64,000 nucleotides of DNA from Ascarosepion bandense (taxonomy: Eukaryota > Mollusca > Cephalopoda > Sepiida > Sepiidae): the NCBI GenBank assembly GCA_037127315.1, contig JBBBDQ010000750.1, positions 5,667,501 to 5,731,500 of the forward strand. Reading direction: 5' to 3'. Under the pieces are notes generated by a model. It made no database searches. It saw only the letters and a list, made by a program, of their open reading frames with translations, and had not been told where the DNA came from. Shown here piece by piece: positions 21,973 to 31,872 of the stretch (within the stretch, counting starts at the first letter, position 1; each line of letters starts with the position of its first letter). The position numbers and the translations under genes were made by a program.

Positions 21973-22374
21973 CATGCATACTTCCCATCATTATTTCCCT
22001 TCTCTTATTCAAGCGTGCCTGGGTTCACAAACAGCAAGATCGCCAAATTTTCTTCCTGATGCAATTTGCAAAATTTCTCTCACTCGCCCCCACCCCCAGC
22101 TCTGACTTTTCCTTACTATGCTCCATCTTGTCTTCGGTTGGGTGTTCTGTTCATCTTTTATTGTTCAGATATATCTAGACAGATCAGTGTTATTACGATA
22201 CATACTCAATCGGAATGATATTGCATGCTTACATTTTTAATGTACCCTTGATCAAACCAATAAAATCCATCGTAAAGAGTCCTTCTAACTCAACTCCGGC
22301 TCTTTATATAGCATTGTCAACTAAACGATACCCATTTAAAGCGAAACGTTCATTTTTTCTACATTTTTTTTTTT

Positions 22375-23228
22375 TAATCGTTTGGCCCCAAGCAAGGTAT
22401 TTTACTGCCAATGATGTGCAGGGGGTTACATAGGAAGAATGTTATGTGAAAGAGTGACACGTTACGGGATGACTATTGACTTTACATTTGAATTCTTGAA
22501 GATTGTAGCTGTCGGGAAAGCAAGTAAGCGGAAGGGAATTCCACAGGCGGGAAGTGCGAGAAAAGAAGCTGTTGGAGTAGAATTTGATTTTACAATTTAT
22601 TGGTTTCACAGTAAAAGGGTGGGACCTAGTTGCTAATCTTGTGGCTCGAGGAAATTCGTGTATAGGAGGTACCAGTGATTTAAGTTCATCAGAGCAGAAG
22701 CTGTGAAAGTATTTGTAGAAGAGACACAGGGAAGCACACTGTGTTGGTGAGAAAGCGACTGTAGCTGCCAAGTCGGGATCGATTACATTACAGATTCTCC
22801 GTTGGATTTGGTCGAGGACACATAGGTGGATAGCAGGAGCACCCGACCAGATGTGGCAACAATATTCAATGCACGGGCGGATGGTAGATTTGTATATATG
22901 GAGGATTGTTTCGGATGGGAAAAACTTCCTGATCCTACACAGAGAACCGACTTTCTTAGCAGCGGATTTAGCTATGGATTCTATATAGTTATTCCACTTG
23001 AGGTCTGATGTGAGAGTTAATCCAAGGAGGCGCAGTGTTTTATTTTCAGGGAGAGAAGCCTGACCCATGTTAATGGGCAGGAGGAACGATTGTCTGTGAT
23101 GGTTAATAAATAGCAGCTTCGTTTTAGAAGCATTAAAATTTACGAACCATTTCTTACCCCAGTCCACCACGGATTGCAGGTCCTTTTCAAGCTCGGCAGC
23201 GAGGTTAGCTTTCTGTTTTAGGTTTAAA
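22375..23228 (-). pseudogene. LINE-A, 5'-truncated copy with open C-terminal frame
   Basis: The minus-strand frame (22442 to about 23225; 242 residues from its first Met, and open further upstream to KANLAAELEKDLQSVVDWGK) is the C-terminal part of a non-LTR reverse transcriptase: LGLTLTSDLKWNNYI, STIRPCIEYCCHIWSGAPA, LDQIQRRICNVIDPDLAA, then FFSRTSRLWNSLP and FKCKVNSH. This order is typical of Jockey/CR1/L2-type LINEs. The palm motif (F/YADD) lies upstream and is missing, so the copy is dead. The 3' UTR ends in the tail CCCCCTGCACATCATTGGCA...GGGGCCAAACGATT that SINE-C shares. It is the best preserved LINE-A copy here. Confidence 0.85.
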
Positions 23229-23239
23229 TTTACTTGTCA

Positions 23240-23660
23240 ACACCTTTTGACTTTAAAGACGACTGAGGAGGATATTTTAAGGAAAATGGAAACAAAATGG
23301 ACATGGAGATTAAACTTTTTATTCAGTTTTTCTTCTATCCGTATTTTCTTTTCTGAACATAAAGTGTGCAAAACCTGTCTGAATGTTATATATATCCGAG
23401 TGATATCGGCTATTCTATTAGGCATTTTTGAGGATGTATTTTGTACTCTGAATACACAAACTTGTTTTTGTATTATGAATTCATGTTCTTTGATGAACTG
23501 CGTTTCTGATCAAACCAAATTCATGAATAATTATATTGGACATACCACTACATGCCTATCAAGAAGACTCACTTTACATCATTCTGACCATAGCTAAATT
23601 AAAATCCATTTAAACACACATGGAAACCTACCATACTCCATCCGTAATATACTTGTGGAA
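23240..23660 (+). pseudogene. Penelope-like element C-terminal (GIY-YIG) fragment
   Basis: The plus frame 23247-23597 ends NNYIGHTTTCLSRRLTLHHS, then, past a stop, IKIHLNTHGNLPYSIRNILV and ENTSIIVSVL. The YIG...RRL..H pattern followed by HL..H and I..ENT.I fits the GIY-YIG nuclease region at the C-terminus of PLE proteins. The upstream Cys-containing segment is in the expected place. The piece is short and has stops. Just upstream, on the other strand, there is a decayed core of the hammerhead-like type (23395-23430). Confidence 0.65.
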
Positions 23661-23689
23661 AATACAAGTATAATTGTTTCAGTTTTAAA

Positions 23690-23855
23690 AAAGCCCCAAA
23701 ATATAATAGTCTCGTGTAAAAAATATAATAGTCTCATGTAAAAAATATAGTAGTCTTATATAGAAAATATAATAGTCTCATGTAAGAAGAAGCCCAAAAA
23801 TATAATAGTCTCATGTAAAAAGAACCCCCAAAATATAATAGCCTCAAGTAAAAAA
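23690..23855. repeat. Minisatellite, about six units of 28-40 bp
   Basis: Unit AAAATATAATAGTCTCATGT plus a variable A-rich end. Two units carry an extra AAGCCCCA-like insert. Confidence 0.9.
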
Positions 23856-24039
23856 ATTAGACCAAAAATAATAGAAGCTTTAATAATAAAACAGAAACAG
23901 AACTCTCAGTAACATCAACTATAAACACGCCCACAATGAGCTATGTTTGAAAAATAATAATTATAGTGATAATAATAATTAAAAACCTTCCTATCACTCC
24001 AGATATATAGATACAAATCTACACATTCAGTTAAATATT

Positions 24040-24180
24040 AAAATTCAAAAATATGACCAGAAAAAGAAATCACTTAATCGAATACAAGAAAATTGAATAA
24101 AAAGCTTAATCACAGTACTATATCAGTCATATTTAAGAGAACTTGTATAAAAGAGGGACTGCTACAAATATATAATTATA
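24040..24180 (+). pseudogene. PLE N-terminal relic
   Basis: A short plus-strand segment reads VIFKRTCIKEGLLQ, matching the PLE-type NETCIKEGLL motif seen at 53.45 kb and, on the minus strand, 59.34 kb. Decayed on both sides. Confidence 0.45.
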
Positions 24181-24259
24181 TTTATATAAGTCCCAGATAA
24201 CACATCACTATCTGGGATAATCTCTCCTGATCTCTTAAGGTAACTTGTTTAATAATTCA

Positions 24260-24261
<2 letters not shown>

Positions 24262-24291
<30 letters not shown>
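24262..24291. repeat. (A)30 run
   Basis: Thirty consecutive A; possibly a retroposed poly(A) tail, with no clear parent. Confidence 0.9.
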
Positions 24292-24292
<1 letters not shown>

Positions 24293-24439
24293 GAAAAATT
24301 GCTTTGTCTCAGCTCTACTTTGTAAAGGATTGTTCCAAAAATTAAATCACAAAAACTGGGAATAATAAAAATAATAATACTAATAGTGATAATAAAGTGC
24401 GCCCGGATATTATTGTATTAGATAAAGACCCTAACAACT

Positions 24440-24520
24440 GTCCGAAAGGGAGTTCCATAACCGATAAGTACGAGAGAAGAAACTGTTAGCCTGGAACTTA
24501 CGGGTGCATCTAAAAATTTC
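24440..24520 (-). pseudogene. LINE-A-related fragment
   Basis: The stretch GGGAGTTCCATAACCGATAA ... AGAAGAAACTGTTAGC aligns with the segment encoding FSRTSRLWNSL in other LINE-A copies. Highly diverged. Confidence 0.5.
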
Positions 24521-24655
24521 AATTGTCTACTTGAAAATCAGTGGAAATGGGCTCAGCTGGATGACTAATCCCTGTTATGCCAACCATTTACTCAAGCTCA
24601 TTAGGCCATTTTAGGTCATGGACATGACGGTAAACTGCATTGAGAGGCTGTGAGA

Positions 24656-25440
24656 AGCATGGAACCATCTCTGTTGTTCCCAGGTCCACCCTGATCCGGA
24701 GTGGTAGCACCTGTGAGGGTCCCCGCTATGGCCAAATAGTTAACCCCCAAAATGGTGTCAAAACACTATGAAAGTATAAAAATACACTTTAATCGAAACA
24801 TATACATAAAAATAAACTTTTATTGAAAAATATATATTTTTGGAGAAAAAATATTACCCAAATACATTTTTGAAGAAAAAATTATTACCATAACACATTT
24901 TTGGAAGGAAAAAAATATTCTCAGCAAAACATTTTTTAATACAAAACTAGAAGACATTTTCAGTTTTCTAAAATAAAAAAAGAATAAAAAAAAAATTAAT
25001 TAAAATCTTACTAAATCAACCTTCTCACATTTTTTAAAGAAAAAAAGAGTACGGAACCACCTCTTAATTGCTGTTGTTCTCAAGTTCATCCTTATCTGGA
25101 GTGGTAGCACCTGTTAGGGTCCCAGCTATAGGTAAATAGTTAACCCCAAACTGGGATCAAAACACTATGAAAGTATAAAAATAGACCTTTATAGAAATAT
25201 TTACATCAAAATAAACTTTTATAGAAAGATATACATTTTTGAAGGAAAGATATTACCAACAATACATTTTTGGAAAAAAAAGTATTGCCAGAACACATTT
25301 TTAAGGAAAAATTATTCTCAGCAAAACATTTTTGAATACAAAACTAGAAGACATTTTAAGTTTTTTAAAAGAAAAAAAAGAAAATAAAAAAAAAATCATT
25401 AAAATCTGACTAAATCAACCTTCTCACTATAACTAAACAT
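24656..25440. repeat. ~400 bp tandem direct duplication
   Basis: Copy 1 (24656-25050) and copy 2 (25051-25440) share GAGTGGTAGCACCTGTGAGG at exactly 400 bp spacing, and both end AATCAACCTTCTCAC. They are clearly diverged, so the duplication is old. The unit itself is not recognised. Confidence 0.9.
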
Positions 25441-25924
25441 TTAAAAAAATACCTTAAAACCCAACTTTTTTGGCATTAAATAACCCACAGAGGTTGATAT
25501 GCCGATAAACAAAACTCAAACTCAATCCTAGGCCTCTCTAACCTTCAATATGTCCTGTGCGTGTCAAATACTCGAAAGACCCTCTCCACATTATGCGCCC
25601 TGAACATTTCAACTGCCGTTTTTCGATTCTAACTACATTTCATTTATGTTTTCATTTTCCTTAAAATGTCCTCGTTACTCAAATGTTCACTTCATGCTAT
25701 TCCTAGCATCCTCCTGTAGAACCTCTTCTTCATCTGTGAGGAGTTTATCCAGCATTCACTGCCTTATGAGTGGACCTATATTACGTAACAATTCTTCACT
25801 CTTTGTTACTAAAGAAATTTTCTTGTTTTTTAATATTTTGCTTGGTTTTTGGAAGGCTTCTTTCGCTGTTCGAATATGTCTTCGAATTCTGGTGTCAGTC
25901 TTCTATTAAAACATTACACGAATA

Positions 25925-26448
25925 AATCCCGTCTTGGTAGCTCGGATACAGTCATTTTCTCACCGGTGCAATATGGTTTCTCTGTGTCTTTTCTACAAAT
26001 ACTTTCACAGCTTCTGCTCTGATGAACCTAGCTCACTGGTGTCCCCTATATATAAATTTACTCGAGCAACAAGATTAGCAACTAGGTCCCACCCTTTTAC
26101 TGTGAAACCAATAAGGTTTAAAAGCAAATTCTACTCCAGAAGTTTCTTTTCTCGAACTTCCCGCCTGTGGAATTCCCTTCTATTTACTTGCTTTCCCAAC
26201 AGCTATAATCTCCAAGAATTTAAATGTAAAGTCAATAGTCATCTCCTATCTCACTAACCTGCATCTTCTCTCTCATGCTCCTTTCTCCATCCACTCCACT
26301 CTCATCAGTATCATTATCCTTCTCTTACCCACTTCCTGACACTTCCTATAACCTGTCACTCTTTCTCATAACTTTCCTCTTATGTAACCCCCTGCATGGC
26401 AGTGTCAGTAAAATGTCTTGCTTGGGGCGATTTGATTATGAAAAAATA
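25925..26448 (+). pseudogene. LINE-A copy, C-terminal end and 3' UTR
   Basis: The frame 25934-26257 gives SLCLFYKYFHSFCSDE, ATRLATRSHPFTVKPI, FFSRTSRLWNSL and FKCKVNSHLLSH, as in the copy at 22.4 kb. The 3' UTR ends TAACCCCCTGCATGGCAGTG ... GGGGCGATTTGATTATG. Confidence 0.85.
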
Positions 26449-26638
26449 TATATATTTATGTACTTGTATTTTCTTGATATTGGCTTCTATTTTAAATTTG
26501 CCACTTTCGTTCCCTTTTGCTTATAACCACATAGTATTTTCATATTTAAGCATAGCCATAATCTGTTAGCTACTCTGGCCATTTTTTTACAACAAACAAA
26601 AATAATATCTCCTTTTTTTCTCGTTGAAATATGTATTA

Positions 26639-26639
<1 letters not shown>

Positions 26640-26715
<76 letters not shown>
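26640..26715. repeat. (TA)n-(TG)n microsatellite
   Basis: 22 bp TA then ~54 bp TG. Confidence 0.97.
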
Positions 26716-26718
<3 letters not shown>

Positions 26719-26960
26719 GTATATTTGTCAGACAAGGAAGATTTAATTAGTTTCTATTTAGTTTTTCCAGTGTCCTTACGTGTTTGTTTCCGTTTTATAC
26801 GAGGGTACGAGTTTTTTCCATAGCTTTCATTGTCCCAAACGTTTTCGGCCACGTTTTAGCAATTTTCAAGGGAATTTTGCTTTTGTTGTTGTTTGCTTTT
26901 CTTCGTTGGCTGTTGTATTTTATTTTTGTGTTGTTTAAATAGGAGCGTTTATTCCGAGAC
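26716..26960 (-). pseudogene. Second copy of the 5.1-5.4 kb coding repeat
   Basis: Minus strand decodes to NNTKIKYN, NNNKSKIPLKIA and TLEKLN with frameshifts, paralleling 5084-5371. Function unknown. Confidence 0.4.
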
Positions 26961-27011
26961 TTCGCTTGTTGAGAGCAACTGGAATTCGCGTGAGCTTCCT
27001 TTTTCTTTTTT

Positions 27012-27376
27012 TAAAATCACCTCACCCCAAGCATGGCATTCTACTGCCACTGTTGCGCAGGGGGTTACATAAGAGGAAAGTTATTGAGAAAGAGTGACAG
27101 GTTATGGGGGGATGTCAGAAAATGGGTAAGAGAAGGATGAGAATACTGAGCATGTGGGTGGAGTAGATGAAAAAAGAGCTTGAAAGAATGGATGCTAGTT
27201 AGTGAGATAGGAGATGTCTATTGAACTTACATTTAAATTCCTAGAGATTGTAGCTGTTGGGGAAGCAAGTATATGCAAGAAAATTCCACAGGCGGGAGGT
27301 GCGAAAAAAAAAAGCTGTTAGAGTAGAAATTGTGGTTACATTTTATCGGTTTCACTGTAAAAGGGTGGGACCTAGT
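27012..27376 (-). pseudogene. LINE-A 3' fragment
   Basis: 3' tail (CACCCCAAGCATGGCATTCT, complement), UTR, and the region encoding the RLWN.L end. It is broken at 27300 by an A-run and truncated after GTGGGACCTAG. Confidence 0.8.
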
Positions 27377-27589
27377 TTTAAAGAAGAAAAAAACTTTTAC
27401 ATTTCATTTCAACTGCTGAAATGGGTGGGAAAAAGTTTCCGATATATTACAAAACAATATTTTACTAGGCAGCTTTCAAAATAAATTTTAACATACAGTT
27501 TCAAAATCAAATATTTTGGGACATAACTTTTCAGTGTTAATCATAGCATTTTGTTTTAGTATAAATGGTAACCTTTGGTCCAAATTCTG

Positions 27590-27592
<3 letters not shown>

Positions 27593-27632
<40 letters not shown>
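27593..27632. repeat. (TA)20 microsatellite
   Basis: 40 bp of TA, abutting a Tc1-like terminal repeat that starts with TA. Confidence 0.97.
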
Positions 27633-27633
<1 letters not shown>

Positions 27634-28030
27634 TACCAGCCATAATTAGGACACCCCAGTTTTTTAAAAGAAATGATGTATTTCATACTATTTTTAGTAT
27701 GTATTGCTAAGTGGATAATTCTAAATGAAAACAGAATGGTTCTTTTGTTATTATTACTTTCCAAAATTTGACAAGGCAAGGAAGCAAAAATGAACTCGTC
27801 CGAATCACTCTAAATTTTCTTCATTCTTTCATTGATGAAACTGCAATATAGGTAATTATTAAATATTTATAAATTCATTTGATGCACATGTTATTGTGCA
27901 TTATTAACAAAAGAACCATTCTATTTTCATTTACAATGTTTCACTTAGCAATAAATACTAAAAAATAGGATGAAATACATTATTTTTTTTTAAACACTGG
28001 TGTGGCCTAATATTTATGGCCAGTAGTGTA
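27631..28030. mobile_element. Tc1-like MITE with ~120 bp terminal inverted repeats
   Basis: Left arm 27631-27747 (TACTACCAGCCATAATTAGG) and right arm 27902-28030 (ending TATTTATGGCCAGTAGTGTA) pair over ~120 bp with small indels. The TACTRC(T)GGCC ends and the TA target fit the Tc1/mariner superfamily. There is no transposase inside. Confidence 0.85.
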
Positions 28031-28042
28031 TATATAATTACT

Positions 28043-28308
28043 GTGTGGCTTGCCGATCATGTAACCCCGGTTCGAATCTCACCATGTTCGATTTGTTACA
28101 AAGGTGACTCGATGTTAATGGTCTGGATAGCCGATCCCAGTGTGTTGAACCGTTTCAAAATTTTTTCTTAAAAGCAAACCACAGGTTTTCACAATCCTTG
28201 TGAGCCGAATTGGGTAGAGAACTGTCCGGGAACTCACAAGTCATCGTGACCAAGGGTTTGAGCGTACTAATGTTGTTCAAACTGTCGATCCCGAGAGTTT
28301 AATCTCTC

Positions 28309-28349
<41 letters not shown>

Positions 28350-28500
28350 CTTTCTCTTTATCTTAGCAACTGCAATTAATATAACTAAGTTCCGCTTAGC
28401 GTAGTTGCAGTGTGAACCATTGTTGAACTCTGTGGGTGTTGAGCAAACACAAGGAGGCGTCTGCAACAGGATTGGCTTGCTGTTCTCTATATGTAGATGT
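28043..28500 (+). mobile_element. SINE-D copy
   Basis: tRNA-like head (GTGTGGCTTGCCGATCATGT ... CCCGGTTCGAATCTC, B box) and body GTCATCGTGACCAAGGGTTT, GTGAACCATTGTTGAACTCT, AGGAGGCGTCTGCAAC. A (CT)n run (28303-28352) has expanded inside the body. It lacks the 129 bp array of the copy at 13.1 kb. Confidence 0.82.
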
Positions 28501-28689
28501 TTATTTTTGCAGCAATACCTCTTTAATTTATGTTTTATTGAACAAGACTGATAATGGACTTTTGTTTTGTTCATCTTATATTTTTATTGTATACGTACAT
28601 GTGACTTCTTTTCTTGAATTAATGAGTGTAACAACTGTTTAAATCTTTATAGTTTTAGACGCTTTCCGTTAAACAGTTAGGCATTTTCA

Positions 28690-29565
28690 AGGATTATTTT
28701 TAGTTCTTCTATGTGCCTTGTTCTTTCAGGATATAGGCGATCATGGCCTTCCACGTCTCCCTATCCCTGGTGGCTCTTAGCACGCTTTCTCCTGTAACAT
28801 TTCGCAATCCCCGTTCTGTCATCCACCTGCTCAGGCCCTTCAAATATGTTATCCGTTGCTTTCCTCTGTCTCTTTTTCCTTCTATCTAGCCTGTTAGTAT
28901 CAGATTCTCTAAGCCTTCCTCCTCATTGGATGTCCCAGGAAATTTAGTTATCTCTTCCTGATGCTCAGTATTAATTTTCTTTTCGTTTCCATTTTTTTTC
29001 AACACCTCATCATTGTTCACATGCTCGGTCCATGATAACCGCAGCATCAATTCTGTAGAACCACACTTCAGTTGCTTCAAGTTTTTCCTTCATCTTTGAT
29101 GATATTGTTCAACATTCACTGCCATATTGAAGAACTGACATCACATAACAATCAAGTACTCTCGTCTTTGTTTCTAGCAAAAGTTTTCTGTCTCTTAATA
29201 CTTTACTCAGTTTATGGAACGCGCCCTTCGCCATGCCAATTCGCCTTCTAATCTCTTTGTCGTACTTTCCGTCTTCTGTTAAAACACTTCCCAGGTATTT
29301 AAATTTTTGTACCTGTTTGATTTTAGTATCCCCCATCTGTATTTGGCATTTTAGGTTGCTCTTTTTGCTGATGACCATGCATTCGGTTTTCTTGCAGTTT
29401 ATTTGTAGTCCTTTTTTGTCACTCTCTTCAGTTACCTTCTGTAGGAGGTCTTGTAATTTTTTTTCCGTGTCTGCAGTCAGTACTGTATCATCTGCGTATC
29501 TTATGTTGTTAAAATCGTAGCCTCTGATGACAAGTCTAGAAATAACATCTAGGGTCCTCAAAAGT
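28690..29565 (-). pseudogene. LINE-2 (RTE/Craft-like) reverse transcriptase, 5'-truncated
   Basis: The frame 29109-29561 (150 residues) holds the palm: IRYADDTVLTADTEKKLQDL (catalytic YADD), NCKKTECMVISKK, then KFKYLGSVLTEDGKYDKEI and RRRIGMAKGAFHKLS, and ends SVLQYGSEC at a frameshift. Further pieces (MLRLSWTEHVNNDEVLKK; EEGLENLILTG) continue to 28886, and decayed C-terminal sequence to about 28690 matches 15.6-15.9 kb. Loss of everything upstream of the palm and the frame breaks make it non-functional. Confidence 0.85.
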
Positions 29566-29994
29566 GTTAGACTACTTTAATAAATCGTGTGGAAGTGTTG
29601 TAGTAGATGGCATAAAAGTTGTGAAATTAGGTGTATTCATAATTTTCAAATACGTTCAATGTATTGTAGTTGTGTGCATAATTAATATTTATTTAGGGTT
29701 GTTGTTGTTTGTTTTGTGGGGTTTTTCGTTTTTGTTTTTTTACTTTTTTACTTTTTTTTGTGGCGTTATGGATATCTACTCGGAATGAGAAATCGGAGAG
29801 ATAAGTTCAAGTTCCAGTCGGATTCGTTTCATTCAGTTATGCACAAATATCCTTGGGAAAGTTATTAACCCGTCTCTTCTCCATTCAGCTATGGGTTAAA
29901 TAGCAGGACAGATTGGGTTTTATAGCCCTGCTTGGCAACCAATCTACTGCATTAAGTATTGGCAACCTACTATAGGAAAATCTTCTGCCGCCAG

Positions 29995-30350
29995 TTATTA
30001 ATCTTGGAATTATTTCGAACTATTGTTCTCATCTTGGTTGATATAGATGTTACAATAGACACAACGTTTCGACCAAATACCCTCTGGTCATCATCAGGTG
30101 TCCATAGATATGGATAACTGATTATTGTGAAATATCCTGTGAAATCAGTTATTGTTCTTTTCATGTTGTATTTGGTTCGTGACTACCATATCCAAGGATT
30201 GAACTCATGACCACTAGATGATACTAACACATGTATAATTGTGTCTATTATAACATCTATATCAATTACTATATCCACTACGCCACCTTCCCGAAGGACT
30301 TTAGATGAGAAGAATAGATAAAAATATTCCAAGATTATTAAATAACTCAT
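29995..30350. mobile_element. Inverted-repeat element nested in SINE-A
   Basis: Ends pair: TTATTAATCTTGGAAT on the left with ATTCCAAGATTATTAAATAA on the right. An inner pair is GATGTTACAATAGACACAA with TTGTGTCTATTATAACATC. It carries the best hammerhead-like core in the window. Confidence 0.8.
30055..30105 (-). ncRNA. Hammerhead ribozyme-like motif, all three stems present
   Basis: On the minus strand ATGGACAC (30105-30098) pairs with GTGTCTAT (30062-30055) as an 8 bp stem I with one G.U. Between them lie CTGATGA (30097-30091), a T, stem II GACCA/TGGTC, GAA and ACGT (a minimal self-complementary stem III), then U17 at 30063. One extra T between A9 and stem II departs from the strict consensus, but several other loci share it. 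A 2 bp stem III would favour a dimeric active form, as described for hammerheads in PLEs. Confidence 0.65.
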
Positions 30351-30511
30351 CTCAGAAATAAATAGAAACTAGTCAGTCATGACTCGAAAGAAACATAATG
30401 GCAACCTACTATGAGTTTTCTGCTTAGTCAATTGTGTCTAGAAAGAGTCATAATGGCAACCTACTATAGGAAAATGTTCTGCATAGTCAGTCATGTCTCG
30501 ACATGATCGCT

Positions 30512-30512
<1 letters not shown>

Positions 30513-30555
<43 letters not shown>
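30513..30555. repeat. (TA)n microsatellite
   Basis: 43 bp of TA directly at the SINE-A 3' end. Confidence 0.97.
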
Positions 30556-30561
<6 letters not shown>

Positions 30562-30950
30562 TCGAACTTTCGACTAAGTTGTTTTATACAGTTGACGCAA
30601 AATACATTTTTTAAACTGAATTTTTAAGTGAGTTTTTAAAGAAAGACATATTTTTAAAGAAAGACTTGTTTTTAAAGGCTGTTAATGGCTGTTAATCCAA
30701 ATGTTGCAAATATCTTAAAGTAAATAGTAAACCATGTCTTAAAAGATTCATGCAAATAGAAAAAATAATGATATAAAAAATGAAAGCCGAAAGTTTAATT
30801 TAAAAACCAGAAATCATTCGTTAAAATTCTTTCACTTTTGAAACCTTACGTTTTTATTTTATTTATTTATTTAATTATCATTATTGTGCAATGTATAGGA
30901 CACGTTTAGTATCCACTCTTTGTTAGCAACAGCAATTACTGATTTATTTG

Positions 30951-31070
30951 GCTTACGGCCTATCACGTTGAATACACCGGTTCTCGCTCGATCACCGAAG
31001 TTAGGCAACGTTGAGCCTGGTCAGTACTTAGATGGGTGACCGCTTGGAAATACCAGGTGCTGTAAGCGTA
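30951..31070 (+). rRNA. 5S rRNA-derived sequence, likely SINE head
   Basis: 120 bp that match animal 5S rRNA along their full length: CACCGGTTCTCGCTCGATCA, CCGAAGTTAGGCAACGTTGA, CAGTACTTAGATGGGTGACC, CTTGGAAATACCAGGTGCTG. The ends GCTTAC and GTAAGC pair. No T-run terminator follows; instead a SINE-A head begins eight bases later. It is therefore more likely the promoter part of a chimeric SINE or a retropseudogene than a functional 5S gene. Confidence 0.9.
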
Positions 31071-31393
31071 TAGTGAGGGATGTGCGTTGTGGTACAGTGG
31101 ATATCGGCTCCGAAAGAGAAATCGGTGAGCCGAGTTCGAATTCCAGTTGAATACCCTGCATTCACTTAAGCACTGGTACCCTTGGGAAAGGTATTAATCC
31201 GTCCATTTCCTCCAGTTATGGGTTAAATAACAAGGGTAGGACTTGGAGACCGTGCTCTTAAAAACAAATCCCAATGAATTGTGAAAAAGAAAAATGTTGT
31301 AAAATTAAAATAACCTTACCCAAAAAATCATTGGTTATGACCTTAAATGATCCCATAAGGATTGATAGGTCGTTAAGCCTCAAAAACAAACAA
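30951..31393 (+). mobile_element. 5S rRNA-tRNA chimeric SINE
   Basis: Order: 5S (30951-31070), SINE-A head with GATGTGCGTTGTGGTACAGT and B box GAGTTCGAATTCC (31078-31236), then a different 3' part ending GGTCGTTAAGCCTCAAAAAC AAACAA. An imperfect duplication ACTGATTTATTTG / ACTGATTTTTATC (10 of 13 bases) flanks the whole (30938-30950 and 31394-31406), supporting insertion as a single unit. Confidence 0.7.
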
Positions 31394-31492
31394 ACTGATT
31401 TTTATCTTAAATATTGTTTATTTGATTATTTATGAATTTTAAAACTAATTAGTCAAAAAACAAATTTATAGTATAATAGCAGATGAAATTGT

Positions 31493-31872
31493 TTTATTAT
31501 TATAATTATTATTATTATTGTTATTATTATTATGTAATTTTCATCATATTTCGATTTCTGCTATGATCACACTGCCTACCAAATCTGAGGAAAGACCATA
31601 GGCAGGTAGTGGTATGTTGTTATGGATCCATTTCATTTGTTTTTCTATCTCACATAACATCATTAACGTTACATGGACAAAATTCTCCTTAGTGTGTGGG
31701 CTGTACTGATCAAAACAATTTTTGTATATCTCTTAAGCTTGGGTTTCCAGGGATTCTTTCAATGTGTTGTTTTGGTTCGTTTTATATCATTCCAAGCGCA
31801 CCTACTATCATGATTCTTGTTTCCAATTTCCACATTCTTCTATTTCAATTTCCAGGTTTTTATGCTTTGTCA
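31493..31872 (-). pseudogene. LINE-R copy 1 (3' end) with (TAA)n tail
   Basis: (TTA)n at 31493-31533 is the 3' flank. The minus-strand sequence is the C-terminal end (IERIPGNPSLR-type, AHTLRR.LSM) and 3' UTR with ACTACCTGCCTATGGTCTTT. Truncated at 31872 next to another TAA tract. Confidence 0.8.

Larger units (their letters stand above)
29759..30515 (+). mobile_element. SINE-A copy split by a nested element
   Basis: Head to TGGCAACCTACTATAGGAAA at 29759-29993; the 3' part (GTCAGTCATGACTCGAAAGA ... GTCTCGACATGATCGCTCAA) resumes at about 30370. The 3' part includes two extra partial repeats of TAATGGCAACCTACTA. The gap is filled by the element at 29995-30350. Confidence 0.8.

Noticed and set aside
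30951..31070. A functional 5S rRNA gene
   Set aside because: No T-run terminator follows, the sequence has several substitutions, and it is fused to a SINE within eight bases.
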